A DNA stretch of 64,000 nt from Streptomyces sp. NBC_00237 (lineage in GTDB: Bacteria > Actinomycetota > Actinomycetes > Streptomycetales > Streptomycetaceae). The stretch spans positions 1,550,001 through 1,614,000 of the forward strand of contig NZ_JAPEMT010000002.1 of assembly GCF_026342435.1 (NCBI RefSeq). Direction: 5' to 3'. Every line of letters begins with the position of its first letter. Positions within the stretch are counted from its first letter, which is position 1. Position numbers and translations under genes: made by a program. The notes under the pieces are model-generated. The model searched no databases. It had not been told where the DNA came from and saw only the letters and a program-made list of their open reading frames with translations. Below are positions 1 to 11,570 of this stretch, one piece after another.

Positions 1-344
1 CCGATGCCGCGGGCCTGGAAGTCGGGATGGACGTGGAGTTCCGTGATCACGAAGGAGTCGTCGAGCCAGCCGTCCCGTCCGTACCTGCGCAGGTACGGCT
101 CGACGACGGTGGACCACCAGTGCGTACGGTCGTTGGGCATGCCGTACACGAAGCCGACGAGGCGGCCGTCGGGGGTGGTCGCGCCGAGCGCCCGGGCGCC
201 GGGGCTGGTCATGTGGCGGAGCACGATGTGGCGTCGTACGCCCACCTCGTCCGCGCCGAGTCCGAAGGCGAGCGCCTGCACGGCGAGCGCCTCGTCGACG
301 TGCTCCGTGAGGTCCAGGGGGCCGATGGCTGCTTCGTCCGTCAT
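1..344 (-). CDS. GNAT-family N-acetyltransferase (3' part beyond window)
   Basis: The reading frame starts at an ATG whose complement is at 342-344 and runs off the left edge, so only the first 114 residues are visible. The N-terminus reads MTDEAAIGPLDLTEHVDEAL, and the last visible part (ITELHVHPDFQARGIG) is the acetyl-CoA pyrophosphate-binding motif A of GNAT proteins (V-x-P-x-x-R/Q-x-x-G-x-G/A). Acetyl-CoA-dependent acyl transfer is therefore likely; the acceptor cannot be told. It lies 23 bp downstream of the next GNAT gene on the same strand and may be co-transcribed with it. Confidence 0.8.
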   Translation of the reverse strand, partial: MTDEAAIGPLDLTEHVDEALAVQALAFGLGADEVGVRRHIVLRHMTSPGARALGATTPDGRLVGFVYGMPNDRTHWWSTVVEPYLRRYGRDGWLDDSFVITELHVHPDFQARGI

Positions 345-367
345 GGGCGAACCCTAGCCGCCGGCGG

Positions 368-1216
368 TCAGAAGAGGACGCTGGTAAAAGCGCCGACCTC
401 GCGGAAGCCGACCCGGCGGTACGAGGCGCGGGCGGGGGTGTTGAAGTCGTTGACGTAGAGGGAGACGACGGGGGCGACGTCGGCGAGGGCGTAGCGGAGC
501 ACGGCGGTCATGCCCGTGACGGAGAGGCCCCGGCCGCGGTGTTCGGGGGCGACCCAGACGCCCTGGATCTGGCAGGCGGCGGGGGTGGCCGCGCCGATCT
601 CCGCCTTGAAGACGACCTTGCCGTGGTCGTCGAGGCGGGCGAAGGAGCGGCCCGCGCCGACCAGTTCGGCGACGCGCGCCTGGTAGAGGAGGCCGCCGTC
701 ACCGGCCATCGGGGAGACGCCGACCTCTTCGGTGAACATGGCGATGCACGCGGGCATGATCGTTTCCATCTCGTCCTTGCGGATGCGGCGGACGAGGGGG
801 TCGGGGGTGATGTCGGCGGGGAGCTGCTCGGCGACCATCACGGGCTGGTGGGCGCGGACCTCGCGGGCGGGGCCCCAGCTCGGTTCGAGGAGCCGCCACA
901 GGAGGGACGTGGCCTCGGCGGGGCCGACGATGGAGGAGCAGCGGCGGCCGGTGCGGCGGGCGCGGTCGGCGAAGGCGCGGACGGCCTCGTCCGTGGCGCA
1001 GATGGGGACGAGGTTGGCGCCGGAGTAGCAGAGGCTGCGGAGTCTGCCGGACTCGTACCAGCCCCACATCTCGCCGCCGAGCCGCCAGGGGTCGAGGCCC
1101 GCGACCTGGACCCGGGAGGTCACGAAGGCGTTGTTGACGGGCTCGCTCTCCAGCAGGGCGAGGGCCTCGCCCAGGTCGCCGGGTGCGAGGACGCGGCAGG
1201 TGGTCGTCGTCAACAC
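368..1216 (-). CDS. GNAT-family acetyltransferase (DUF4081-GNAT type)
   Basis: This 282-residue protein has a divergent N-terminal half (about 1-135) and a C-terminal GNAT domain. The acetyl-CoA loop is visible at about residues 222-235 (GVWVAPEHRGRGLSVTGM), followed by the conserved C-terminal N-x-x-A-x-x-x-Y helix (NDFNTPARASYRRVGF). Actinobacteria commonly carry such two-domain GNAT proteins beside ispG. The substrate is unknown. The start is MLTTTTCRV; it sits downstream of the ispG terminator, so it probably has its own promoter in the 237-bp gap. Confidence 0.85.
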   Translation of the reverse strand: MLTTTTCRVLAPGDLGEALALLESEPVNNAFVTSRVQVAGLDPWRLGGEMWGWYESGRLRSLCYSGANLVPICATDEAVRAFADRARRTGRRCSSIVGPAEATSLLWRLLEPSWGPAREVRAHQPVMVAEQLPADITPDPLVRRIRKDEMETIMPACIAMFTEEVGVSPMAGDGGLLYQARVAELVGAGRSFARLDDHGKVVFKAEIGAATPAACQIQGVWVAPEHRGRGLSVTGMTAVLRYALADVAPVVSLYVNDFNTPARASYRRVGFREVGAFTSVLF

Positions 1217-1405
1217 GTGGAGTGCCTCACCGTACGGATCGCTGATCTCCGCACTGTACCCGGGACGTTCGAAAGCACCCAGCCGGACCGAAAAGCCGTG
1301 CTCGCGGGCGCGGACGGCAGGGGGCGGGGAGGGGCGGCGCGGACAGGAGCGGCGCCCCGCCCGCCCCGGACGACGACCCTGCCGACAGCGCTCGGGAAAC
1401 GCGCG

Positions 1406-1435
1406 TGCCCCGCGTTCCGGCGGGAACGCGGGGCA
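1406..1435 (-). terminator. Rho-independent terminator after ispG
   Basis: A 13-bp perfect stem (TGCCCCGCGTTCC at 1406-1418 with its complement at 1423-1435) closes a 4-nt loop, 18 bp downstream of the ispG stop. There is no strong U-tract, as is usual in Streptomyces. Confidence 0.8.
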
Positions 1436-1453
1436 GGCGGGGGCCGCCGGGAG

Positions 1454-2611
1454 CTACTTCCCGATCGCGACCGTCGGCTCGCCGGAGGGGACGCCGTCCC
1501 TCTCCATCTGCTCGGCGATCTTCATGGCCTCTTCGATGAGGGTCTCGACGATCTTCGATTCCGGGACGGTCTTGATGACCTCGCCCTTCACGAAGATCTG
1601 GCCCTTGCCGTTGCCGGAGGCGACGCCGAGGTCGGCCTCGCGGGCTTCGCCGGGGCCGTTGACGACACAGCCCATGACGGCGACGCGGAGGGGGACCTCC
1701 ATGCCTTCGAGCCCGGCGGTGACTTCCTCGGCGAGCTTGTAGACGTCGACCTGGGCGCGGCCGCAGGACGGGCAGGAGACGATCTCCAGGCGGCGGGGCT
1801 TGAGGTTCAGGGACTCCAGGATCTGGATGCCGACCTTGATCTCCTCGACCGGCGGGGCGGAGAGGGAGACCCGGATGGTGTCGCCGATGCCCTCGGAGAG
1901 GAGGGCGCCGAAGGCGACGGCCGACTTGATGGTGCCCTGGAAGGCGGGGCCCGCCTCGGTGACGCCGAGGTGCAGGGGGTAGTCGCACTGGGCGGCGAGC
2001 TGGCGGTAGGCGTTGACCATCACGACCGGGTCGTTGTGCTTGACCGAGATCTTGATGTCGCCGAAGCCGTGCTCCTCGAAGAGGGAGGCTTCCCAGAGGG
2101 CCGACTCGACGAGGGCTTCGGGGGTGGCCTTGCCGTACTTCTTCAGCAGGCGGGCGTCGAGGGAGCCCGCGTTGACGCCGATGCGGATCGGGGTGCCGGA
2201 GTCCTTCGCGGCGTGCGCGATCTCCTTGACCTTGTCGTCGAACTGCTTGATGTTGCCCGGGTTGACGCGGACTGCCGCGCAGCCCGCGTCGATCGCCGCG
2301 AACACGTACTTCGGCTGGAAGTGGATGTCGGCGATCACCGGGATCTGCGACTTCTTCGCGATCGTGGCGAGTGCGTCGGCGTCGTCCTGGGTCGGGCAGG
2401 CGACGCGGACGATCTGGCAGCCGGACGCGGTGAGTTCGGCGATCTGCTGGAGCGTCGCGCCGATGTCGGACGTACGGGTCGTGGTCATCGACTGCACCGA
2501 CACGGGTGCGTCTCCGCCGACCGCCACGGTGCCGACCTGGATCTTGCGGCTGATCCTTCGGTCGGCGAGCTTCGTCGGAACGGCGGGCATTCCGAGAGAA
2601 ATTGCAGTCAT
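1454..2611 (-). CDS. ispG: 4-hydroxy-3-methylbut-2-enyl diphosphate synthase (IspG/GcpE)
   Basis: IspG is the penultimate enzyme of the MEP isoprenoid pathway; it converts cyclic methylerythritol diphosphate into HMBPP with a [4Fe-4S] cluster. The 385-residue protein begins MTAISLGMPAVPTKLADRRI, as streptomycete IspG does, so the ATG at 2611 was preferred to an upstream GTG that would add 28 residues. The TIM-barrel part includes PVSVQSMTTTRTSD and VRVNPGNIKQFDDK; the C-terminal cluster-binding part has SCPSCGRAQVD and the third cysteine in GCVVNGPGEA. It lies 183 bp from rseP with a hairpin between, so it can have its own promoter, and dxr of the same pathway is two genes away. Confidence 0.97.
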   Translation of the reverse strand: MTAISLGMPAVPTKLADRRISRKIQVGTVAVGGDAPVSVQSMTTTRTSDIGATLQQIAELTASGCQIVRVACPTQDDADALATIAKKSQIPVIADIHFQPKYVFAAIDAGCAAVRVNPGNIKQFDDKVKEIAHAAKDSGTPIRIGVNAGSLDARLLKKYGKATPEALVESALWEASLFEEHGFGDIKISVKHNDPVVMVNAYRQLAAQCDYPLHLGVTEAGPAFQGTIKSAVAFGALLSEGIGDTIRVSLSAPPVEEIKVGIQILESLNLKPRRLEIVSCPSCGRAQVDVYKLAEEVTAGLEGMEVPLRVAVMGCVVNGPGEAREADLGVASGNGKGQIFVKGEVIKTVPESKIVETLIEEAMKIAEQMERDGVPSGEPTVAIGK

Positions 2612-2749
2612 CTGCTGTGCAACCCCAAGTGTGGATCTAAGTGTGCCGAGATCGTGCCCGAGATCGGCGGACTCCGGTCTTCGAGCGTACGTCACCCCGA
2701 AAGAGCCGAATACACCACGTCGACAAATCCACTCAATGGAGACCAGAAA

Positions 2750-2775
2750 CCGGCACCCCGGGAGGGGCGCCGGTG
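2750..2775 (-). terminator. Terminator-like hairpin after rseP
   Basis: ACCGGCACCCC (2750-2760) pairs with GGGGCGCCGGT (2765-2775) around a GGGA loop; one position is unpaired. It lies 20 bp after the rseP stop, before ispG, and could end or attenuate the secA-dxr-rseP transcript. Confidence 0.65.
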
Positions 2776-2794
2776 ACGGGGGGCGACTGCGGGG

Positions 2795-4096
2795 TCAGGA
2801 GATGCGGACGGGGTTGACCACGTCGGCGATCAGGACCAGCACGGTGAAGCAGATGAAGATGCCCGCGACGACGTACGCGACGGGCATGAGCCTCGCCACG
2901 TCGAAGGGGCCGGGGTCGGGCCGCTTGAAGACCTTCGCCAGGTTGCGGCGGAGGGACTCCCAGAGGGCGCCGACCATGTGGCCGCCGTCCAGCGGGAGCA
3001 GCGGCAGCATGTTGAAGAGGAACAGGGAGAGGTTGAAGCCCGCCACCAGGGTGAGCATGAAGCCGATGGTGGTGTCGGTGGGCAGGCCCAGACCCATGAT
3101 CTCGCCGCCGACGCGGGCGGCTCCGACGACGCCCATCGGGGAGTCCGACTTGCGCTCCTCGCCGTTGAACGCCGCGTTCCACAGGTCCGGGACCTTGGAG
3201 GGCAGCGCGATCAGGGAGTCGACGCCGGACTGGAACATGACGCCCATCTGGTCGATGGACTCGCCGAAGGTGAGGGGCGTGATGGCGACGCCGGGGCCGA
3301 AGCCGAGATAGCCCGCCTCGACGTACTCGCCCTTGACCGGGTTGCCGTCGGCGTCCTTCTTGAGGACCTTGTTGGTGCCGACCGTGGTGGTGAGGACCTG
3401 CTGCTTGCCCGCGCGGTCGACGGTGATGCTGACCTCGCCGCGGGAGGCGCGGATGCGGTCGGAGAGGGCCGCCCAGTCGGTGACGGGCTGCCCCTGGAAG
3501 GCGACGATCCGGTCGCCCTTCTTCAGGCCCGCTGCCTTGGCGGGCGACGGCGGGTCACTGTCCCGGCAGGCCCGGTCCTCGCTCTGGGAGACGACGCAGG
3601 GGACGACGTTGTCGACGGTGGTCGTCTGCTTGTTCTGGCCGATGACCATGAACACGCCGAGGAAGAGCACGAAGGCGATGATCAGGTTCATGAAGGGACC
3701 GGCGAACATCACGACGAAGCGCTTCCACGGCTTGCGCGTGTAGAAGAGCCGCTCCTCGTCGCCGGGCTTCAGCTCTTCGTACGCCGCCGAGCGGGCGTCC
3801 TCGATCATGCCGCGCCACGGCGAGGTGGAGCGGGCCTCGATCCGGCCGTCGGCGCCGGGCGGGAACATGCCGATCATGCGGATGTAGCCGCCGAGCGGGA
3901 TGGCCTTGATGCCGTACTCGGTCTCGCCCTTGTGCCGCGAGAAGATGGTGGGGCCGAAGCCGACCATGTACTGCGGGACGCGGATGCGGAAGAGCTTGGC
4001 GAAGGAGAGGTGGCCGAGCTCGTGCAGGGCGATCGAGACGAGCAGCCCGACGAAGAAGATGACTATCCCGAGGACCGTCAACAGGAATTGCGTCAT
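2795..4096 (-). CDS. rseP: RseP-like site-2 zinc metalloprotease (M50)
   Basis: This 433-residue intramembrane protease has the catalytic HELGH motif at about residues 25-29 in the first membrane helix and the second zinc ligand in LPLLPLDGGHM near residue 370. A PDZ domain lies between (about 190-260, including KAAGLKKGDRIVAFQGQPV), and the two C-terminal segments are hydrophobic. The family cleaves membrane-bound anti-sigma factors and remnant signal peptides. The ATG overlaps the dxr stop by 4 bp (ATGA), which indicates translational coupling. The substrate here is not shown by the sequence; an anti-sigma factor is an inference from the family. Confidence 0.93.
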   Translation of the reverse strand: MTQFLLTVLGIVIFFVGLLVSIALHELGHLSFAKLFRIRVPQYMVGFGPTIFSRHKGETEYGIKAIPLGGYIRMIGMFPPGADGRIEARSTSPWRGMIEDARSAAYEELKPGDEERLFYTRKPWKRFVVMFAGPFMNLIIAFVLFLGVFMVIGQNKQTTTVDNVVPCVVSQSEDRACRDSDPPSPAKAAGLKKGDRIVAFQGQPVTDWAALSDRIRASRGEVSITVDRAGKQQVLTTTVGTNKVLKKDADGNPVKGEYVEAGYLGFGPGVAITPLTFGESIDQMGVMFQSGVDSLIALPSKVPDLWNAAFNGEERKSDSPMGVVGAARVGGEIMGLGLPTDTTIGFMLTLVAGFNLSLFLFNMLPLLPLDGGHMVGALWESLRRNLAKVFKRPDPGPFDVARLMPVAYVVAGIFICFTVLVLIADVVNPVRIS

Positions 4097-5367
4097 GCGC
4101 GAGCCTCCGCCGTTGCCTTCTTCTGTGCCTTTTCACGGGCGTGTGCCAGTTCACGGGCGCGGGCCCGTGCCCAGTTCTCTGCTTCCAGGACGTCCGCGAG
4201 CGTGAGGGAAGTTCCCGACGCGGGAGTTCCGTGTTCGGCCACCACCTCGGCGACCGTATCCACGATTCCTGTGAACGGCAGCCGTCCCGCGAGGAACGCG
4301 TCGACGCATTCCTCGTTCGCGGCATTGAACACCGCCGGGGCCGTGCCCGCGAGCGTTCCGACCTGACGGGCGAGTCCCACCGAGGGGAAGGCTTCCGTGT
4401 CGAGGGGGAAGAACTCCCAGGTGGAAGCCTTGGACCAGTCGAAGGCGGGGGCCGCGTCCGGCACCCGTTCGGGCCAGCCGATACCGATCGCGATGGGGCC
4501 GCGCATGTCCGGCGGGGTGGCCTGGGCGAGGGTCGAGCCGTCGGTGAACTCGACCATGGAGTGCACGTACGACTGAGGGTGCACGACGACCTCGATGCGG
4601 TCGAAGGGGATGTCGTAGAGGAGGTGCGCCTCGATGACTTCCAGGCCCTTGTTGACGAGCGTCGCGGAGTTGACGGTGATGACCGGGCCCATCGCCCAGG
4701 TGGGGTGGGCGAGCGCGTCCTCGCGGGTGACGCCCGCCAGCTCCGCCTTCGTACGCCCACGGAAGGGGCCGCCCGATGCGGTGACGACGAGCTTGCGGAC
4801 GTCGGCGCGGGTGCCTCCGGCGAGTGCCTGGAAGAGCGCGGCGTGCTCGGAGTCGACCGGGATGATCTGGCCGGGCTTCGCCAGGGCCTTGACCAGGGGG
4901 CCGCCGACGATGAGGGATTCCTTGTTGGCCAGCGCCAGGGTGCGGCCCGCCTTCAGGGCGGCGAGCGTGGGCGCGAGACCGATGGAACCCGTGATGCCGT
5001 TGAGGACGGTGTGGCAGTCGGAGGCCGCGAGGTCGGTGGCGGCGTCGGGTCCGGCGAGGATCTCGGGGAGCGGGTCCTTCCCGTACCGGGCGCGCAGCGC
5101 CTCGCGCAGGGCGGGGACCGCCTCCTCGCGGGCGACCGCGACCATACGGACCCCCAGCTGCCGGGCCTGGTCGGCGAGCAGGCCGACCTGGGAGCCCGCC
5201 GCGGAGAGCGCGGTGATGCGGAAACGGTCGGGGTTGCGCTGCACCAGGTCGATGGCCTGCGTGCCGATCGACCCGGTGGAACCGAGGACCACGACGTCGC
5301 GCGGCCCTTCGGTCACGGCTCCGTAGCGGAGGTGCGGGTCGGCGAGAGGGGCTGGACTGTCGGTCAT
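4093..5367 (-). CDS. dxr: 1-deoxy-D-xylulose 5-phosphate reductoisomerase
   Basis: Dxr makes 2-C-methyl-D-erythritol 4-phosphate from DXP with NADPH, the committed step of the MEP pathway. The 424-residue protein has the dinucleotide-binding GSTGSIG near residues 29-35, the metal/substrate region VDSEHAALFQ, and the flexible loop SGGPFRGR followed by HPTWAMGPVITVNSATLVNK. The start MTDSPAPLAD was chosen because an in-frame upstream GTG would add 31 residues unlike the family and reach into the preceding gene. It is 46 bp downstream of the secA paralogue and overlaps rseP by 4 bp. Confidence 0.97.
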   Translation of the reverse strand: MTDSPAPLADPHLRYGAVTEGPRDVVVLGSTGSIGTQAIDLVQRNPDRFRITALSAAGSQVGLLADQARQLGVRMVAVAREEAVPALREALRARYGKDPLPEILAGPDAATDLAASDCHTVLNGITGSIGLAPTLAALKAGRTLALANKESLIVGGPLVKALAKPGQIIPVDSEHAALFQALAGGTRADVRKLVVTASGGPFRGRTKAELAGVTREDALAHPTWAMGPVITVNSATLVNKGLEVIEAHLLYDIPFDRIEVVVHPQSYVHSMVEFTDGSTLAQATPPDMRGPIAIGIGWPERVPDAAPAFDWSKASTWEFFPLDTEAFPSVGLARQVGTLAGTAPAVFNAANEECVDAFLAGRLPFTGIVDTVAEVVAEHGTPASGTSLTLADVLEAENWARARARELAHAREKAQKKATAEARA

Positions 5368-5413
5368 CCCCCCATTGTGGCCCGCGCGCGGGGGGCCGTG
5401 GACAGCGCGCCCC

Positions 5414-8134
<2,721 letters not shown>

Positions 8135-8210
8135 CGGAACTCCCCTTGTCCCCGACCGCCCAGTGTCGGGGGCAAGCACGGTTGCCGCAAGGAGAGTTCT
8201 GACGGGTGGG

Positions 8211-8283
8211 GCGGAATTCAACCAGCGCGGCGGAATTCACTCACCGGGGCTGCTGAGTTCACTGACCGAGGCTGCTGAATTTC
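8211..8283. repeat. Degenerate ~20-22-bp tandem repeat across a stop codon
   Basis: About four decaying copies of a 19-22-bp unit run from the intergenic space into the last codons of the lipoprotein gene. On the coding strand they read AATTCAGCAGCCTCGGTCAG, then ACTCAGCAGCCCCGGTGAG, then two shorter copies beginning ATTCCGCCG. Each unit repeats an in-frame-looking tail plus stop. Confidence 0.75.
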
Positions 8284-8999
8284 TCGGTCTGCGCGTCCAC
8301 GATCTCCTTGGGAACGCCTCCAAGGTCCTTGTCGTCGAGGGACTGGGCCCGGAAGGTGATCACGGTCGGCCCGTACCGCACCGCGGTGAGGTACTCGTAC
8401 GAGGCCGTCCCGCCCTTCCCGTCGCGCAGCGCCAGCCGGAACGCTTGCGCCTCGTCGCCGGTCCCGGCCGGGGCGGACGTCCCCTCGACGGCGGTGTACG
8501 TGCCCGTCGCGCTCCCCCGCACCTCGGTGAGCCCGCCCGCGCACCGCTTCCCGGCGGCGCGCAGGTCGTCCATCACCTTGGCCGCGGACCCGTGCGCGTA
8601 CGTACGCGACTGCACGGCGACGTCGGCGCCCTGGGGGTGCGCGGGGTCGGTGAGTCTGCGGTGCACCTGGGCGGCGGGCCCGCCCCGGGTCGCCCGCAGC
8701 GAGACGAGCGGCTGGCAGACGGCCGGCCGCGCGGTGTAGGCGTCGCTCAACGGGCCGCCGGAGACGGTGTATTCGCCCGTGCGGTACGGGCCGACCTCCG
8801 CGCCGGGGGCGAGCGCGCGGGCGGCGAGCGCGGCCTGCGTCAGGGGCTTCGGGGCGGCGGAGGGCTTGGCGTCGGCGCGGGCGGCGGGGTCGGCGGAACC
8901 CGCGCAGGCCGTGAGCGCGGCGGCGCAGGAGAGCACCGCCAGGATCGTCCGTGTCGATGCGAGCCTGCCGTGCCGGTGCTTCCCGTACCCCTGGTTCAT
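8259..8999 (-). CDS. Putative secreted lipoprotein
   Basis: The protein has basic residues, a hydrophobic stretch (TILAVLSCAAALTAC) and a lipobox LTAC with the acylated Cys about 32 residues in, so it is predicted to be a lipoprotein on the outer face of the membrane. The mature part (about 214 residues) has two cysteines (AVCQPL, GKRCAGG) that could form a disulfide, and no recognised catalytic motif. The ATG at 8999 (MNQGYGKHRHGR) gives a normal signal peptide but lacks a clear ribosome site; a GTG at 9035 adds 12 residues and has a weak GGCGGAACGG ahead of it. It follows the acyl-CoA dehydrogenase closely. Function unknown. Confidence 0.75.
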   Translation of the reverse strand: MNQGYGKHRHGRLASTRTILAVLSCAAALTACAGSADPAARADAKPSAAPKPLTQAALAARALAPGAEVGPYRTGEYTVSGGPLSDAYTARPAVCQPLVSLRATRGGPAAQVHRRLTDPAHPQGADVAVQSRTYAHGSAAKVMDDLRAAGKRCAGGLTEVRGSATGTYTAVEGTSAPAGTGDEAQAFRLALRDGKGGTASYEYLTAVRYGPTVITFRAQSLDDKDLGGVPKEIVDAQTEKFSSLGQ

Positions 9000-9057
9000 A
9001 GGGACATCGTGGGGCACGGGAAGCAGCGGTGTCACCCGTTCCGCCGGGTGGCCGGGT

Positions 9058-11031
9058 TCAGCGGAGGGGGCGGTGGACGTTGTCCGCCTTCGCGGGTCCC
9101 GGGGTGGCGTCGGCTATCCAGGGGCCGTCGCCGCTCGGGTCGACGATGCCCTCCTCCAGCCAGGTGTACGTGCCGGACAGGACTCCCTGGACGACCTTGT
9201 GGTCGAGGTCGTCGGTGTTGGTCCAGAGGCGGTTGACGAGTTCTTCGGTACGGATGCGGGACTGGCGGCAGAACACGTCGGCGAGCTGGTACGCCTCGCG
9301 GCCGTGGTCCTCGGTGGTGCGCAGGAGTTCGGCGCGCACGCAGGCGGCGCTCATGGCGAAGAGTTCCGCGCCGATGTCGACGATCCTGCCGAGGAAGCCC
9401 TGCTTGGTCTCCATGCGGCCCTGCCAGCGGGACATCGCGTAGAAGGTGGAGCGGGCGAGCTTGCGGGAGGTGCGTTCGACGTACCGCAGGTGGCCGGAGA
9501 GGTCGGCGTGGCCGTCCGGGTGGAACTCGCTGAAGCTGCGCGGGAGTTGACCGGGCCCCGCGACGAGCTTGGGCAGCCAGCGGGCGTAGAAGCCGGTGGC
9601 CTGGGCGCCCGCCCGCGCCTTGTCGGAGAGCGTCTTGTCGGGGTCGATCAGGTCCCCCGCCACCTTCAGGTGGGCGTCCACGGCCTCGCGGGCGATCAGG
9701 AGGTGCATGATCTCCGTCGAGCCCTCGAAGATGCGGTTGATGCGCAGGTCGCGCAGGACCTGTTCGGCGGGGACGGCGCGTTCGCCGCGTGCGGCGAGCG
9801 ACTCGGCGGTCTCGAAGCCGCGTCCGCCCCGGATCTGGACCAGTTCGTCGGCCATCAGCCAGGCCATCTCGGATCCGTACAGCTTGGCGAGGGCCGCCTC
9901 GATGCGGATGTCGTTGCGGTCCTCGTCGGCCATCTGCGAGGACAGGTCGAGTACGGCTTCGAGGGCGAAGGTGGTGGCCGCGATGAAGGAGATCTTGGCT
10001 CCCACGGCCTCGTGGTGGGCGACCGGCTTACCCCACTGCTCGCGCACCGAGGACCACTCGCGGGCGATCTTCAGGCACCACTTGCCCGCGCCGACGCACA
10101 TGGCGGGCAGCGAGAGCCGCCCGGTGTTGAGGGTGGTGAGCGCGATCTTCAGCCCCGCCCCCTCGGGCCCGATGCGGTTCGCGGCGGGGACGCGCACCTG
10201 GTGGAAGCGGGTGACGCCGTTCTCCAGGCCGCGCAGGCCCATGAAGGCGTTGCGGTGCTCGACGGTGACGCCGGGCGAGTCGGCCTCGACGACGAAGGCG
10301 GTGATGCCTCCCTTGCCCTTCTCCGTCCTGGGCACGCGTGCCATGACGACGAGGAGGTCGGCGACGACGCCGTTCGTCGTCCACAGCTTCACGCCGTCGA
10401 GGACGTACGCGTCGTCGCCGTCGGGCACGGCGGTGGTGGCGAGCCGGGCGGGGTCGGAACCGACGTCCGGCTCGGTGAGCAGGAAGGCGGAGATGTCGGT
10501 GCGGGCCAGGCGCGGCAGGAACGCGTCCTTCTGCTCCTGGGTGCCGAACAGTTTCAGCGGCTGCGGTACGCCGATGGACTGGTGGGCGGAGAGGAGCGCG
10601 CCGAGCGCCGGATTGGCGGAGCCGACGAGGGCGAGCGCCTTGTTGTAGTACACCTGGGTGAGGCCGAGGCCCCCGTACTTCACGTCGATCTTCATGCCGA
10701 GCGCGCCGAGCTCCTTGAGCCCGCGGATCGTCTCGTCGGGGATGCGGGCCTCACGCTCGATGCGGGCGCTGTCGATCTCGGTCGCGCAGAACGCCTTCAG
10801 CTTGGCGAGGAACGCCTCGCCGCGCTGGGCGTCCTCGGCCCGGGGCATCGGGTGCGGGTGGATGAGGTCCAGGCGGAAACGGCCGAGGAAGAGCTCCTTG
10901 GCGAAGCTGGGTTTGCGCCAGTCCTGCTCGCGGGCGGCCTCGGCGACCTGCCGGGCCTCACGTTCTGAGACTTTGGGGCCGGTGACCTTGGGCTGCTGGC
11001 CGGACGGGTCGTGGGTGTGTGGTGCGGACAT
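9058..11031 (-). CDS. Acyl-CoA dehydrogenase family protein (long form)
   Basis: A 657-residue flavoenzyme that should oxidise acyl-CoA at the alpha-beta position. Recognisable blocks are the FAD/substrate segment FLLTEPDVGSDPARLATTA, LWTTNGVVADLLVVMAR, and the C-terminal QIRGGRGFETAESL and RINRIFEGSTEIM signatures. It is about 250 residues longer than short-chain enzymes; the extra C-terminal domain resembles that of long bacterial acyl-CoA dehydrogenases of the VLCAD/FadE type. The start MSAPHTHDPSG at 11031 follows a good GAGGTGAG site. The natural acyl chain cannot be deduced. Confidence 0.92.
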   Translation of the reverse strand: MSAPHTHDPSGQQPKVTGPKVSEREARQVAEAAREQDWRKPSFAKELFLGRFRLDLIHPHPMPRAEDAQRGEAFLAKLKAFCATEIDSARIEREARIPDETIRGLKELGALGMKIDVKYGGLGLTQVYYNKALALVGSANPALGALLSAHQSIGVPQPLKLFGTQEQKDAFLPRLARTDISAFLLTEPDVGSDPARLATTAVPDGDDAYVLDGVKLWTTNGVVADLLVVMARVPRTEKGKGGITAFVVEADSPGVTVEHRNAFMGLRGLENGVTRFHQVRVPAANRIGPEGAGLKIALTTLNTGRLSLPAMCVGAGKWCLKIAREWSSVREQWGKPVAHHEAVGAKISFIAATTFALEAVLDLSSQMADEDRNDIRIEAALAKLYGSEMAWLMADELVQIRGGRGFETAESLAARGERAVPAEQVLRDLRINRIFEGSTEIMHLLIAREAVDAHLKVAGDLIDPDKTLSDKARAGAQATGFYARWLPKLVAGPGQLPRSFSEFHPDGHADLSGHLRYVERTSRKLARSTFYAMSRWQGRMETKQGFLGRIVDIGAELFAMSAACVRAELLRTTEDHGREAYQLADVFCRQSRIRTEELVNRLWTNTDDLDHKVVQGVLSGTYTWLEEGIVDPSGDGPWIADATPGPAKADNVHRPLR

Positions 11032-11207
11032 GAGGCTCACCTCGCCGCGCGTCGGGATCAAGGGGCCCGGAGGGTGCCGTACCGCCGCAAGGAGCCGCGT
11101 ACGGCTACCGACCGGTTCTACCCACTCGTATCTACCTCATCGCGCTCATGGCCACCAGGGCTGGGGCGGAGGCGGATCGGTGTGCGGCGCACGCCCCGCC
11201 GGGTGGC

Positions 11208-11444
11208 TCAGGAGTCACCGCCGCCCGAGTCGCCGCCCATGCTGCCGGTCGAACCGCTGCTCGGGCCGCCCAGCATGCGGCGCTTCCTGTTGCGCTTGGC
11301 GGAGCTGCGCAACAGGTCGCTCACGCCGATCGTCACGGAGGCGACGACGCGGGCCCAACGGGGTCCGCCTCGGTCCGCCCACACCACGCACACACACCCT
11401 CCGACGGCGAGCACCACAACTCCGAGCAGCACAATGATCATCAT
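11208..11444 (-). CDS. Small single-pass membrane protein, unknown function
   Basis: A 78-residue protein with one N-terminal membrane helix (MMIIVLLGVVVLAVGGCVCV), a basic middle (SAKRNRKRRM) and a Gly/Ser-rich tail ending GGDSGGGDS. It fills the gap between the acyl-CoA dehydrogenase and aldehyde dehydrogenase genes on the same strand and shows normal GC codon bias. It looks like a conserved small Streptomyces membrane protein, but I recognise no function. Confidence 0.65.
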   Translation of the reverse strand: MMIIVLLGVVVLAVGGCVCVVWADRGGPRWARVVASVTIGVSDLLRSSAKRNRKRRMLGGPSSGSTGSMGGDSGGGDS

Positions 11445-11501
11445 GGGCCCATCGTTGCATTTCCCCTGGTGGGGAGGTAGAGGGAAGGGCGGGAATTGAC
11501 G

Positions 11502-11558
11502 GAGGGGAGGCCGGTGAGCTGCTCGTCACGGTGGTGACGAGACCACCGGCCTCCCCTC
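11502..11558 (-). terminator. Bipartite terminator after aldehyde dehydrogenase
   Basis: A perfect 15-bp outer stem (GAGGGGAGGCCGGTG at 11502-11516 with 11544-11558) encloses a second 8-bp stem (CTCGTCAC at 11522-11529 with 11534-11541). It begins 13 bp after the aldehyde dehydrogenase stop. Confidence 0.88.
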
Positions 11559-11570
11559 GCGCGCCTTCGC

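Noticed and set aside
539..2776. Long plus-strand open frame opposite ispG
   Set aside because: Shadow frame of the GNAT and ispG genes; Gly/Asp/Leu-rich, no start signal or known domain.
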